DNA of 64,000 nucleotides from Streptomyces sp. NBC_00554 (GTDB taxonomy: Bacteria > Actinomycetota > Actinomycetes > Streptomycetales > Streptomycetaceae), in NCBI RefSeq assembly GCF_041431135.1, contig NZ_CP107799.1:1116001-1180000 (forward strand), given 5' to 3'. Positions 17,491 through 26,699 of the stretch are shown here, one piece after another (the first letter of the stretch is position 1; each line of letters opens with the position of its first letter). The translations under genes and the position numbers were made by a program. Below the pieces are notes generated by a model. That model saw nothing but the letters and a program-made list of their open reading frames with translations, had not been told where the DNA came from and did not search any database.

Positions 17491-18536
17491 GACTCAAACG
17501 TGGGTCCGGCAGGTTCCGCCGTGGTCCCGCGGACGACCAGGCGTGGGGTGAGGACGACTTCGCGGGGTTCGGTGCGGTCCTGGTCGAGGCGTTCGACGGC
17601 GGCGGTCACCGCGTGCCTGGCCTGCTCCTGGGCGCTCTGACTGACGGTGGTGAGATTGAAGCAGCTCAGCCGGGAGAGCGTGTCGTCGTCGTAGCCGACC
17701 ACCGAGACCTCGCCCGGGACGGCGACACCGGCGCGCCCGAGGGCGGCCAGGACGCCGATGGCGCTCTGGTCGTTGAACGCCACGACGGCGGTGGGCAGTT
17801 CGGTGCCGCCGAGGAGGTGGCGGGCGGCGCGTTCGCCGGCCGCTTCGGTGTGGTCTCCGGTCAGGACCCGGATGTGCTCGTCGAGGCCGTGGCGGCGCAT
17901 GGCCGTACGGTAGCCGCGCCGGCGGTCGGTGGCGATGACGCCCTTGCCGCCGTCGACGTAGACGATCTCGCGGTGACCGAGGCCGACCAGGTGGTCGACG
18001 ATCTGGCCGACACCTTCGTCGTCCGCGGTGCGCACGACGTCCAGGCCGACGTCGGCTATCCGGCGGCCCACGGCGATCACGGGTGACTTGCGGTCGAGGG
18101 CCGCGAGCGTGTCGGCCGGGGCGGTGGGACCGAGCAGGATCAGGGCTTCGCTGCGGAACGCGAGCAGCGTCTCGACGGCGGTGTGTTCGTCGCGGGTGCG
18201 GGTCAGGGTGCTCAGGACGAGGTCGTACCCGACCTCCTCGGCGGCCGTGTGCAGGTGCTCGACCAGTTCGGCGTGGAAGGGGCTGTGGATGTCGACCATG
18301 ACTCCGAGCAGCCGGGTCCGTCGGCTGGCCAGCATGCTGGCGGTGCGGTCCACCTGGTAGCCGAGGTCGGCTGCCGCCTTGAGGACACGCTGCCTGGTCC
18401 GCTCACTCGGACCGGGCACACCCCGCAGCACCAGGGACACCGACGCCGTGGACACACCCACCCGAGCGGCCACGTCCTCCAGTCTGGGGCGCTTGTGCGT
18501 GCCGTTCCCATGACCCGCGGAACCGACATCCACCAC
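17487..18536 (-). CDS. LacI-family transcriptional regulator
   Basis: The start is taken as GTG 18536 behind GGGGAGG; a second GTG follows at once. The 349-residue protein has the LacI headpiece (LEDVAARVGVSTASVSLVLRG) and hinge, then a periplasmic-binding-protein-like effector domain (LLGVMVDIHSPFHAELVEHL; VSVVGYDDDTLSRLS). It is divergent from a sugar-binding protein gene, and a perfect palindrome at 18610-18623 lies between them. Its stop overlaps the tail of the convergent TetR gene by 4 bases. The effector is probably the sugar or polyol handled by the downstream isomerase and dehydrogenase genes. Confidence 0.93.
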   Translation of the reverse strand: MVDVGSAGHGNGTHKRPRLEDVAARVGVSTASVSLVLRGVPGPSERTRQRVLKAAADLGYQVDRTASMLASRRTRLLGVMVDIHSPFHAELVEHLHTAAEEVGYDLVLSTLTRTRDEHTAVETLLAFRSEALILLGPTAPADTLAALDRKSPVIAVGRRIADVGLDVVRTADDEGVGQIVDHLVGLGHREIVYVDGGKGVIATDRRRGYRTAMRRHGLDEHIRVLTGDHTEAAGERAARHLLGGTELPTAVVAFNDQSAIGVLAALGRAGVAVPGEVSVVGYDDDTLSRLSCFNLTTVSQSAQEQARHAVTAAVERLDQDRTEPREVVLTPRLVVRGTTAEPAGPTFES

Positions 18537-18609
18537 TGTGCCTCCCCGGGCAATCTCCTCGCGCAACACCCTTGACACGCTCGCGAAACAAGGCTGATAG
18601 TACCAGAAC

Positions 18610-18623
18610 TTAAAGCGCTTTAA
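18610..18623. promoter_or_regulatory. LacI operator palindrome
   Basis: TTAAAGCGCTTTAA is a perfect 14-base palindrome with a central CG, in the gap between the LacI gene and the divergent binding-protein gene. Form and place both fit an operator for the adjoining LacI protein. Confidence 0.8.
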
Positions 18624-18791
18624 ATTGTCCTGTTGTACCGACGAAGTCAGCTCGTGAGCGCGGCACCGGATCATCCTCCCCACCCGCTTCCCGCAGCGCC
18701 CCGACCGAGGCCGTCGCGGCCACCCGGCCCACCCACGACCGGCGATCCCCATCCCCTTCCCGTCGCTTCCAGTCGCACAGTGAGGTGCACT

Positions 18792-19811
18792 ATGAACCGC
18801 ACGTCTCGCCCTCGTACCCGCAGACTCGTCTCCGTCGCAGCCGTGGCCGCCGCGGCCGCCCTGGTCCTGGCGGGCTGTTCCAGCAGCTCCGGCGGCAAGA
18901 ACGCCGAAGAGGAAGCCGGCAACGCCTCGGCGGGCAAGGCCGACACCCCCCGCATGACGATCGCGATGGTCACCCACGCGCCCTCCGGCGACACCTTCTG
19001 GGACACCATCCGCAAGGGCGCCGAGGCCGCCGCCGCCAAGGACAACATCAAGCTCATCTACACCAACGACGAGACCGCGGGCGACCAGGCCAACCTGGTG
19101 CAGAACGCGATCGACCAGAAGGTCGACGGCATCGCCGTCACCCTGGCCAAGCCGGACGCCTTGAAGGCCGTGGTCGCCAAGGCCGAGAAGGCCGGCATCC
19201 CGGTCGTCGGCCTCAACGCGGGCCTTGGCGTGTGGAAGCAGCAGGGCCTGCTGTCGTTCTTCGGCCAGGACGAGTCCGTCTCCGGTCAGGCGCTCGGCGA
19301 CAAGATCAACGGCACCGGCGCGAAGCACGCGCTGTGCGTGATCCAGACCCAGGGCGACGTCAATCTCGAAGAGCGCTGCGCCGGCGTCAAGAAGACCTTC
19401 AGCGGCAAGACCGACATCCTCTACGTCAACGGCACCGACATGCCGTCCGTGAAGTCGACGATCACCGCCAAGCTCACGCAGGACAGCTCCATCGACGAGG
19501 TCGTCACCCTGGGCGCTCCGATCGCGCTGACCGCCGTGCAGTCGGTGTCCGACGCGGGCAGCAAGGCGAAGGTCGCCACCTTCGACCTCAACAAGGACCT
19601 GACGAGTGCCATCAGCAAGGGCACCATCCAGTTCGCCGTGGACCAACAGCCCTACCTCCAGGGCTACTTGGCGGTGGACTCGCTGTGGCTCTACAAGACG
19701 AACGGCAACTACAGCGGCGGCGGCGAGGCACCCGTGCTGACCGGCCCGGCCTTCGTCGACAAGTCCAACGTCGCCAGCGTCGCCGAGTTCGCCGCGAAGG
19801 GCACTCGGTGA
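18792..19811 (+). CDS. RbsB-type sugar-binding lipoprotein, now without its own permease
   Basis: The ATG at 18792 gives 339 residues, with a lipoprotein signal ending in LVLAGCSSSSGG. The body has the Peripla_BP_4 layout (RMTIAMVTHAPSGDTFWDTIRKG; FAVDQQPYLQGYLAVDSLWL). Ribose-, inositol- and related sugar importers use this type. The stop overlaps a GTG start (GTGA at 19808-19811) of what should be the permease, but that gene is only a 56-codon stub and no ATPase follows. The protein may thus be an orphan, or may serve an importer encoded elsewhere. Confidence 0.9.
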   Translation: MNRTSRPRTRRLVSVAAVAAAAALVLAGCSSSSGGKNAEEEAGNASAGKADTPRMTIAMVTHAPSGDTFWDTIRKGAEAAAAKDNIKLIYTNDETAGDQANLVQNAIDQKVDGIAVTLAKPDALKAVVAKAEKAGIPVVGLNAGLGVWKQQGLLSFFGQDESVSGQALGDKINGTGAKHALCVIQTQGDVNLEERCAGVKKTFSGKTDILYVNGTDMPSVKSTITAKLTQDSSIDEVVTLGAPIALTAVQSVSDAGSKAKVATFDLNKDLTSAISKGTIQFAVDQQPYLQGYLAVDSLWLYKTNGNYSGGGEAPVLTGPAFVDKSNVASVAEFAAKGTR

Positions 19812-19978
19812 CCAGCACGGCCCAGCAGGCCGGGCCGGCGGCGATCACGCCGCCGGCTCCCGGCTCCGGGAAGACCGACGGGCGGGCCGCGCGGCGCTCC
19901 CTGGCGCTTGGACTGCTCGCCCGTCCCGTGGCCGATCGGCCGCCGCCCCCACTGACACACCAGAAGGCACCGTCATGA
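19808..19978 (+). pseudogene. Truncated RbsC-type permease remnant
   Basis: A 56-codon frame begins with GTG overlapping the binding-protein stop. Its first 40 residues look like the cytoplasmic leader of a sugar ABC permease (VTSTAQQAGPAAITPP, then RAARRSLALGLLARP, which normally runs into the first membrane helix). Instead it continues as VADRPPPPLTHQKAPS and ends inside the next gene's start (ATGA at 19975-19978). No membrane segment is present. The simplest reading is an internal deletion that removed the rest of the permease and the ATPase gene. Confidence 0.65.
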
Positions 19979-20832
19979 AGATCGCCCTGGATCCCTACAT
20001 GATCCGTAACGTCCCGTTGCTCGAACTCCCCGCCGTGGTTGCCGAGTTGGGCTACGAGTGGATCGAGCTGTCCCCCCGCGAGGACTTCATCCCGTTCTTC
20101 CGGCACCCACGCGTCGACGACGCCACCGTTCGCAGGTTCCGCAAGGCGCTGGACGCGGCAGGCGTCGGCATCTCCTCCCTGCTGCCACTGTTCCGCTGGT
20201 CCGGTCCCGACGAGGACGACCGGCAGGCGGCCGTACGGTACTGGAAGCGCTCCATACAGATCGCCGCCGACCTCGGCGTGGACAGCATGATCTCCGAGTT
20301 CAACGGCCGCCCCGAGCAACCCGGCCGCAGCGAGGCGCAGTTCTGGAATTCGCTGGACGAACTGCTGCCGCTGCTTGAGCGGGAGGGCATCCGCCTCGCG
20401 CTGGAACCGCACCCGGACGACTTCATCGAGAAGGGCTACGACGCCGTCAACCTGATCCGCGGGATCAACCATCCCAACGTCAGCTTCCTCTACTGCGCCC
20501 CGCACACCTTCCACATCGGCAACGACGCCCCCGGCATCATCCAGTACGCCGGGGACCTGCTCACCCACGTCCATCTGGCCGACGCCCTCGACCACACCGC
20601 GTCCTCCGGGAACCGCTACATCCTCAACCCGCCCGGCACGACGGCCCGGATCCACCAGCACCTGGACATCGGCCAGGGCGAGGTCGACTTCGACGAGCTA
20701 TTCCGCGAACTGCGCGCACACGGCTTCGACGGCACGCTCACCGCCTGCGTCTTCGCCTGGGAGGAACGGGCCAAGGAGTCCTCGGTGTTCATGCGCAAGA
20801 AGATCAACGAATACCTGGCGACCTGGTCCTGA
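19975..20832 (+). CDS. Sugar phosphate isomerase/epimerase family protein (TIM barrel)
   Basis: This 285-residue protein has the AP-endonuclease-2/xylose-isomerase-like barrel. Candidate metal residues lie in ELSPRED, MISEFNG, RLALEPHPDD (Glu), THVHLADAL (His/Asp) and the C-terminal part. It resembles IolE/IolI-type isomerases and dehydratases of inositol catabolism and 3-keto-sugar epimerases. AAGG lies a few bases before the ATG at 19975. Its neighbours, an MocA-type dehydrogenase and a second isomerase, suggest oxidation-isomerisation of a cyclitol or hexose. Confidence 0.85.
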   Translation: MKIALDPYMIRNVPLLELPAVVAELGYEWIELSPREDFIPFFRHPRVDDATVRRFRKALDAAGVGISSLLPLFRWSGPDEDDRQAAVRYWKRSIQIAADLGVDSMISEFNGRPEQPGRSEAQFWNSLDELLPLLEREGIRLALEPHPDDFIEKGYDAVNLIRGINHPNVSFLYCAPHTFHIGNDAPGIIQYAGDLLTHVHLADALDHTASSGNRYILNPPGTTARIHQHLDIGQGEVDFDELFRELRAHGFDGTLTACVFAWEERAKESSVFMRKKINEYLATWS

Positions 20833-20899
20833 CGGAACGCCGGTTTCAACTTCCCCACTTCCAGCTGAGATCTGCCGATCCCTCCCCCAAGGACACACC

Positions 20900-22099
20900 A
20901 TGACCACGCGCAGCAAGCCGATCTCCGTCGCGGTGATCGGAGCCGGCATGGCCGGCCGCAGCCACGCCGCCGGATACCGCAACGCCAACACGGTCTTCGG
21001 TGCCGGTCTGCCGCCCGTCCGCCTGGCCGCGATAGCCGACGCCAACGTCGAACTCGCTGAGGACGCCGCCCGCCGCTACGGCTACGAGAAGGCGCACCCC
21101 AGCTGGGAATCCGTCGTCGAGGACCCCACGATCGACGCCGTCAGCATCGTCGTCGGCAACGCACTGCACCGCCCCATCGCGGAGGCGCTGGTCGCCGCGG
21201 GCAAGCACGTGCTGTGCGAGAAGCCACTGGCCGGGTCGCTCGAAGACGCCCGCGCGATGGCCGAGTTGGAGCGCACCGCCGATGTCGTGACCGCCGTCGG
21301 GTACACCTTCCGGCGGTCCCCCGGCATCGCCGGGATCCGTGACCATGTGCTTCACGGTGAGCTGGGCGATCTCACCCTGTTCAGCGGACGCTACTGGTGC
21401 GACTACGCGACCGACCCGAACGGGCCGCTGACCTGGCGGTTCAAGGGCGGTGCCGGTTCCGGCGCGCTCGGGGACGTCGGCTCGCACATCATCGACGCCG
21501 CCGAGTACGTCGCCGGTCCCATCGTGTCCGTCTCCGGCGCCTTCCTCTCGACGCAGATCCCCAACCGGCCGCTGCCGCTCGGCGCGGTCGTCGGGCACAA
21601 CGGCGCTCCCGTCTCCGACGAGTTCGGCGAGGTGGAGAACGAGGACACCGCGTCCTTCACCGCCCGCTTCGAGTCCGGGCTCGTGGGCACCTTCTCGGTG
21701 ACCCGCACAGGCTTCGGCCTGCCCAACGGACTCGCCTTCGACGTCCTGGGTGTGGGCGGCCGGGCCGCGTTCGACCAGCACCGGCCCGCCGAGTACCTCT
21801 TGGACGACGCCCAGCCCGAGGCCCGTACGCGCGGCGCCCGGCAGATCATCGCCGGCCCACAGCTGCCGTACTTCGCGGGCGGGGTCCCGATGGAGGCGCC
21901 GGGCGTGGGCGCCAACAACGCCGACAACTTCACCTACCAGGCCCGGGCCTTCCTCGATCAGGTCGCGGGCGTCGCCGAGCCGCTGCCGGCCTGCGCCACG
22001 TTCGCCGACGCGCTGCGGACCATGGAGATCATCCGTGCGGTCGTCGACTCCTCGCGCAACGGCGGCGCGCTCACGCCGGTTCCGCCGGCCTCCGCCTGA
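20900..22099 (+). CDS. Gfo/Idh/MocA-family oxidoreductase
   Basis: This 399-residue protein has an N-terminal Rossmann fold (VAVIGAGMAGRSHA), the family signature AGKHVLCEKPLA near residue 100, and a C-terminal alpha/beta domain (LGDVGSHIIDAAEYV). Such enzymes oxidise inositol, glucose or related sugars with NAD(P). It lies between two sugar isomerase/epimerase genes and is probably cotranscribed with them. The exact substrate is not visible. Confidence 0.92.
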   Translation: MTTRSKPISVAVIGAGMAGRSHAAGYRNANTVFGAGLPPVRLAAIADANVELAEDAARRYGYEKAHPSWESVVEDPTIDAVSIVVGNALHRPIAEALVAAGKHVLCEKPLAGSLEDARAMAELERTADVVTAVGYTFRRSPGIAGIRDHVLHGELGDLTLFSGRYWCDYATDPNGPLTWRFKGGAGSGALGDVGSHIIDAAEYVAGPIVSVSGAFLSTQIPNRPLPLGAVVGHNGAPVSDEFGEVENEDTASFTARFESGLVGTFSVTRTGFGLPNGLAFDVLGVGGRAAFDQHRPAEYLLDDAQPEARTRGARQIIAGPQLPYFAGGVPMEAPGVGANNADNFTYQARAFLDQVAGVAEPLPACATFADALRTMEIIRAVVDSSRNGGALTPVPPASA

Positions 22100-22141
22100 C
22101 CATCCGCATCGCCGTTTCCGCCGTATCCAAGGAGTACGCAC

Positions 22142-23140
22142 ATGGCCCTCAAGCTCGGCGCCTACACCGCCTGCCTGCACGACCGCCCACTCGCCGAAGC
22201 CCTCGACATCCTCAAGGAGAACGGTCTGACCTCTGTCGAGGTCAACACCGGCGGCTTCATCCCCTCCCCGCACTGCCCGGTCGACCTGTTGCTGTCCTCG
22301 GCCACCGCCCGCGAGGAGTACCTGGCGGCCTTCGCCGACCGCGGCATGGAACTGACCGGGCTCAACTGCAACGGCAACCCGCTCAACCCGCTCCCGGGGG
22401 TCGGCCCGAAGCACGCCGACGACCTGCGCCGCACCATCCGCCTCGCGGGCCTGCTCGGCGTGAAGCACGTCGTGACCATGTCCGGCACACCGGGTTCCGA
22501 CCCCGATGCCAAGTACCCCTCATGGGTGGTGAATCCGTGGGACGGCGTCTACATGGACGTCCTAGATTACCAGTGGGGTGTGGCCGTCGGGTTCTGGAAG
22601 GAGATCGACGCGCTGGCCCGGGAGAACGGCGTCCGGGTCGCCATCGAGATGCACCCGCACAACCTGGTGTTCTCCCCGGTCACCCTGAAGCGGCTCGTCG
22701 ACGAGGCCGGGACGACGAACATCGGCGCCGAGATGGACCCCTCGCATCTGATGTGGCAGGGCATGGACATCGTCGCCTCCATCAAGTGGCTGGGCCCGCT
22801 GGTGTTCCACGCCGCCGCGAAGGACGCGACGCTCTGCCCCGGCGCGGACATCCGTGGCGTGCTGGACACGTCGTTCACCCGCGTGCCCGCCGACGCGCCC
22901 GGCAAGGTGCCCACCGGTTACGGGTTCTGGTGCAACGCCTGGCCGGAGAACCCGGCATGGAAGTTCGTCGCCGTCGGTGTCGGAAACGACGTCCCCTACT
23001 GGACGGAGTTTCTGCGCGCGCTCGCCGAAATCGACCCGGACATGGCCGTCAACATCGAGCACGAGGACGCCGCCTACTCCCAGACCGAGGGACTCGCCCT
23101 GGCCGCCAAGAACCTGCACAGCGCGGCGGCCGCTCTGTAG
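22142..23140 (+). CDS. Sugar phosphate isomerase/epimerase family protein (second TIM barrel)
   Basis: The start at 22142 follows AAGGAG. The 332-residue protein has barrel motifs VAIEMHPHNLVF (Glu, His), GAEMDPSHLMWQGMD (Asp, His), VFHAAAKDA (His, Lys) and NIEHEDAAY (Glu), a typical metal-binding set for the xylose-isomerase-like superfamily. It is the last gene of the LacI-controlled block and ends before a long inverted repeat shared with the convergent operon. Proteins of this type often catalyse isomerisation or epimerisation after an MocA-type oxidation. Confidence 0.87.
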   Translation: MALKLGAYTACLHDRPLAEALDILKENGLTSVEVNTGGFIPSPHCPVDLLLSSATAREEYLAAFADRGMELTGLNCNGNPLNPLPGVGPKHADDLRRTIRLAGLLGVKHVVTMSGTPGSDPDAKYPSWVVNPWDGVYMDVLDYQWGVAVGFWKEIDALARENGVRVAIEMHPHNLVFSPVTLKRLVDEAGTTNIGAEMDPSHLMWQGMDIVASIKWLGPLVFHAAAKDATLCPGADIRGVLDTSFTRVPADAPGKVPTGYGFWCNAWPENPAWKFVAVGVGNDVPYWTEFLRALAEIDPDMAVNIEHEDAAYSQTEGLALAAKNLHSAAAAL

Positions 23141-23180
23141 TCCGCGCGGGGGTGGGACGTATGGAGGGTCCTTCCTGAAC

Positions 23181-23219
23181 CACGGCCGGACGTGCGGTAC
23201 TTGGGCACCTCCGGCCGTG
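23181..23219. terminator. Bidirectional hairpin between convergent operons
   Basis: A ten-base-pair stem (CACGGCCGGA and TCCGGCCGTG) with extra pairing inside the loop lies between the rightward isomerase gene and the leftward binding-protein gene, both of which end nearby. Confidence 0.65.
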
Positions 23220-23241
23220 CAGCGTCGACAGTGACGGTGTG

Positions 23242-24591
23242 TCATTTCTCGGCGAGGATGGTCTTGCTCTGGCTCTGCATGTCCTTGAAGATGCTGTCAC
23301 CCTTCTCACCGGCGAAGTACGCCTCGAAGAGCGGCTCGAACTCGGCCTCCAGGGCTGCACCGTTGGTGAGGCTCGGGGCCGGGTAGAGGACCTTGTTGTT
23401 GAGCATGTCGGTGAACACCGACAGATCGACGCCCTCGGCCTTGAGAGCCTTCGCCGAGGCCTCCATGGAAGCGGGGATGGACGGGAAGAAGGTGCCGGTC
23501 AGCGACGCCTTGGACTGGCAGGCTTCCGAACCCATGTAGGAGACCCACTTCCAGGTCAGGTCGGGGTCCTTGGTGCCGGCCCAGATGTTGTTGCCGTTGG
23601 AGTTGCTGAAGACGGCACGGGTCTTGCCGTCGGGGCCGAGCACGGTGGGTGCGATGCCGACCTCGACGCCCGGGATCTTGGTGAAGGTGGATGCCGACCA
23701 GGAGCCGCCGGTCTCCATGGCGATCTTGCCGGAGGAGATCAGGTCGACGTCCGAGACGCTGTCGGTGAACGTCCCGATCGCCGGCGCGTACCCCTTTTCC
23801 ACGAGGGAACGGACCCAGTCCATCGTCTTGATGAACGTCGGGTCGTCGTAGTTCAGGGTCGTGGGCCAACTCGGCTTGTTGCTCAGCCGCCAGCCGGTGG
23901 TGGAGACGAAGGAGCTCCAGGTGGTGTCGCCCAGGAAGTCCTTGGCGGCTATCTGACCGAAGCCGTACGTCTTGATGTTGTTCTTGTCGAAGCCGGGCTC
24001 GTCGCCGCGGCGACCCTTGGTGTCCACGGTCAGGTGGGCGATCATCTTGCCGACGGTGCCGCCGTCGTCGGGGTTCCAGTTGAGCGTGTCGACGTCCGCC
24101 TTGCTGTAACCCGCATCGGTGAGCATGTCGGCGTTGTAGTAAATGCCGGTCGCGGCCCAGTCCAGCGGCAGGCCGTACTGCTTGCCGTCGGTGTACTTCC
24201 ACGAGTCCACGCCGACGGAGAAGCGGGACAGGTCGAAGTTGTCCTTCTTTATGAAGTCGTCCAGCGCCAGCAACTGGTTCTGGTCGGCGTACTCCTGGAA
24301 GTACGTGATGCTGTCCTGGAAGGCGTCGGGGGCGTTGCCCGCGACGAACCCGGCGGTCAGTTTCGTGAAGTAGTCGGCGACGGCGTACTGCGAGATCTTC
24401 ACGGTCACGCCGGGGTTGGCCTTCTCGAAGTCCGTCGCGCAGACCTTGTACGCGGCGGCCTGCTTGTCGTCCCAGGTCCACCAGTTGACGGTCTTCGAGC
24501 CGGAGCCCGAGTCCGAGCCGGAGGAGCAGGCGGAGACCAGGGCGGTCAGCGTGAGGGCAGCGCCCAGCGCCACGACCTTGCGAACTCTCAT
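23242..24591 (-). CDS. Sugar-binding lipoprotein of the second GH27-linked ABC importer
   Basis: This 449-residue protein has a lipoprotein signal ending in LTALVSACSSGS. It then shows a family 1 solute-binding body (VNWWTWDDKQAAAYKVCATDFEKANPGV; YGLPLDWAATGIYYN; GKIAMETGGSWSAS). It is the last gene of a four-gene leftward operon (GH27, two permeases, binding protein). Trp-rich segments in the pocket region fit an oligosaccharide ligand. No ATPase gene is present, so a shared MsiK-type ATPase is the likely energiser. Confidence 0.92.
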   Translation of the reverse strand: MRVRKVVALGAALTLTALVSACSSGSDSGSGSKTVNWWTWDDKQAAAYKVCATDFEKANPGVTVKISQYAVADYFTKLTAGFVAGNAPDAFQDSITYFQEYADQNQLLALDDFIKKDNFDLSRFSVGVDSWKYTDGKQYGLPLDWAATGIYYNADMLTDAGYSKADVDTLNWNPDDGGTVGKMIAHLTVDTKGRRGDEPGFDKNNIKTYGFGQIAAKDFLGDTTWSSFVSTTGWRLSNKPSWPTTLNYDDPTFIKTMDWVRSLVEKGYAPAIGTFTDSVSDVDLISSGKIAMETGGSWSASTFTKIPGVEVGIAPTVLGPDGKTRAVFSNSNGNNIWAGTKDPDLTWKWVSYMGSEACQSKASLTGTFFPSIPASMEASAKALKAEGVDLSVFTDMLNNKVLYPAPSLTNGAALEAEFEPLFEAYFAGEKGDSIFKDMQSQSKTILAEK

Positions 24592-24623
24592 GATTCCTTC
24601 TTTCGCTTTTCTGGAGCAGTTCG

Positions 24624-24671
24624 GCTCTTGAGGCCCTACTTGAACCCGTACTCGAGGCCTTACTTGAGGCC
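24624..24671. repeat. Four 12-base tandem repeats across the permease stop codon
   Basis: On the coding strand the units read GGCCTCAAGTAA, GGCCTCGAGTAC, GGGTTCAAGTAG and GGCCTCAAGAGC. The first unit encodes the permease's last residues (GLK) and its stop. The period is a multiple of three, so the array looks like in-frame slippage of the gene end that is now untranslated. Confidence 0.8.
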
Positions 24672-25595
24672 GGAGAAGCCGATGGAGTTGACGATGCGTT
24701 TACCGAAGGCGAGGAAGAGCAGCAGGATCGGCAGCGCGGCGATGAGGGCCGCGGCCATCAGTCCGGCCCAGTCGGGGGCGGCCTGCGGGGAGGACTGCTT
24801 GAACACGCCAAGGCCGAGGGTCAGCGGCTGCACGTCCTGCGAACTGGTGACCAGCAGCGGCCAGAAGTAGTCGTTCCAGGCGTTGACGAACATCAGCAGC
24901 GAGACGGTCGCGAGCGGCGCGGACGACATGGGCAGGATGATCCGGAAGAAGATCCGCAGTGGCCCGGCGCCGTCGATGATCGCGGCTTCCTCGACCTCGC
25001 TGCTGAGCCCGAGCATGAACTGCCGCAGGAAGAACAGCGTGAACGCCTGGAAGAGCCCTCCGGGCAGGACCAGCCCGGCGAACGAGTTCAGCAGTCCGAG
25101 GTCTTTGATCATCACGAAGTTCGGCAGCAGCGTGAAGACGGTCGGAACCATCAGCGCGGTGATGAGGATGCTGAAGACGAGGTTGCGGCCCCGCCAGTGC
25201 AGCCGGGAGAAGGCGTAGGCGCCGGCGGCGGAGAACAGCACGATCAGCAGGGTCTGACTGGTCGCGTAGATCAGGGAGTTGCGCAGAAACAGGGCGATGT
25301 CGAGGGAGGCGCCCGAGCCGCCCTGGGCCTGGGCCTCGGCGGCGGAGGCGAGACCGAGGGCGCGCTCGAAGGCTCCCCAGGTGAAGCCGACCGGGAGCGG
25401 CGAGGAAGGGTCGGTCGCCAGCAGGTAGTTGTTGGACAGGGCGGTGCGCAGGATCCAGTAGAACGGGAAGAGCGTGACGGCCATGACGACCGCGAGGTAC
25501 GTCCACGCCGCGATCCGGCCGGGCGACACTTTGCGGGATCGGCTCGGGGAACCCGGGCGCTGCCCGTTCCGCGTGGGTGCGAGGGTGAGGGCCAT
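24660..25595 (-). CDS. ABC sugar transporter permease (MalG type)
   Basis: The ATG at 25595 follows AAGGAA and gives 311 residues. A basic leader is followed by about six membrane segments beginning WTYLAVVMAVTLFPFYW, and the EAA loop reads EVEEAAIIDGAGPLRIFFRI. It works with the MalF-type permease upstream and the lipoprotein downstream. Its last codons lie in the 12-base tandem array described separately. Confidence 0.93.
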   Translation of the reverse strand: MALTLAPTRNGQRPGSPSRSRKVSPGRIAAWTYLAVVMAVTLFPFYWILRTALSNNYLLATDPSSPLPVGFTWGAFERALGLASAAEAQAQGGSGASLDIALFLRNSLIYATSQTLLIVLFSAAGAYAFSRLHWRGRNLVFSILITALMVPTVFTLLPNFVMIKDLGLLNSFAGLVLPGGLFQAFTLFFLRQFMLGLSSEVEEAAIIDGAGPLRIFFRIILPMSSAPLATVSLLMFVNAWNDYFWPLLVTSSQDVQPLTLGLGVFKQSSPQAAPDWAGLMAAALIAALPILLLFLAFGKRIVNSIGFSGLK

Positions 25596-25606
25596 GACGG
25601 TTTCCT

Positions 25607-26647
25607 TCAGTTCAGATCGGATTCGTTGGCGCGGGCGAGTCGTAGCTGGGTGAAGGTGACCGTGATGAGCAGGGCGAACAGGGCCAGCGACATGGTGGCG
25701 GCGTAGCCGAAGTCGAACTGGCTGAAGGCCTTGTCGTAGATGTACTTCTGCAGCACGTTCGAGGCGTGGGCCGGACCGCCCTTGGTGGTGACCTGCACGA
25801 TGTCGAAGACCTGGAAGGCGTTGATGACGGTCAGCACGACGACCATCGCCAGGATCGGGCGCAGCAGGGGCACGGTGAGGCGGCGGAACATCTGCCACTC
25901 ACTGGCGCCGTCGACCCGGCCGGCTTCGTAGATGGTCGGCGGGATGGTCTGCAGGCCGGCGAAGATCAGCAGGGCGTAGTAGCCCATCCATTTCCAGACG
26001 CTGATCGCGGCGACGGCGGGTATCGCCCAGTCGGTGCTGCCGAGGAAGAGGATGGAGTGGCCGGTCAGGCGCTCCAACGCGATGTTGATGATCCCCATCG
26101 TGGGGTCGAGCATCCACTGCCACACCAGCGCGGCGATCACGTTGGAGATGAGGAAGGGCAGCAGGATGACGCCGCGCAGTGTCGAGGAGCGGGTGACCCG
26201 GTGCAGCACCACCGCTGTCACCAGCGACACCAGCGTGCCGAAGATCACCGACAGAAGTACGAAGTACACCGTGACCCACAACGACTGCCAGAAGACGTCG
26301 TCGTGCACCATCGTCCGGAGGTTCTCCAGGCCCACCCAGTTCGGCGGGGAGAGGACACGGAAGTCGGTGAAGCTGAGGTAGATCCCGCGGAAGGTCGGAT
26401 AGGCGTAGAAGACCAGGAAGCCGACGACCGACGGGAAGATCAGCAGCAGCGCGACCGGCAGGTCCTTGCGGCGGGCCGCGAACGACCTGGTGGGCGTGGA
26501 CCGTCGTATCTTCGCGAGTTTGCCGCCCTTCGCGGGCCGACCGTCCTTCTTCGTGAGCAGTGAGGTGGCCGTGGTGGCCGCCGCCCCGGCTGCGCCGGGC
26601 GATGGTTTCACCGGCGTCGTGTGGTTGCCCTTGGATGTGACCACCAC
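25607..26647 (-). CDS. ABC sugar transporter permease (MalF type)
   Basis: The 346-residue protein has a 60-residue, Ala/Thr/Lys-rich cytoplasmic leader before the first membrane helix (LPVALLLIFPSVVGFLVFYAY). The EAA motif is TIYEAGRVDGASEWQMFRRL. It lies directly behind the GH27 gene and 11 bases before the MalG-type permease gene, so the genes are one operon for uptake of the enzyme's products. Confidence 0.93.
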   Translation of the reverse strand: MVVTSKGNHTTPVKPSPGAAGAAATTATSLLTKKDGRPAKGGKLAKIRRSTPTRSFAARRKDLPVALLLIFPSVVGFLVFYAYPTFRGIYLSFTDFRVLSPPNWVGLENLRTMVHDDVFWQSLWVTVYFVLLSVIFGTLVSLVTAVVLHRVTRSSTLRGVILLPFLISNVIAALVWQWMLDPTMGIINIALERLTGHSILFLGSTDWAIPAVAAISVWKWMGYYALLIFAGLQTIPPTIYEAGRVDGASEWQMFRRLTVPLLRPILAMVVVLTVINAFQVFDIVQVTTKGGPAHASNVLQKYIYDKAFSQFDFGYAATMSLALFALLITVTFTQLRLARANESDLN

Positions 26648-26699
26648 GGCACTCTCCTTTGCGTGTGGTGCGTAGAGCGGGTGGAACGGTGAGCGTGAG

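Noticed and set aside
17487..19646. LacI gene extended upstream to a 719-residue protein
   Set aside because: The extension is shadow sequence opposite the binding-protein gene. GTG 18536 with GGGGAGG marks the true start.
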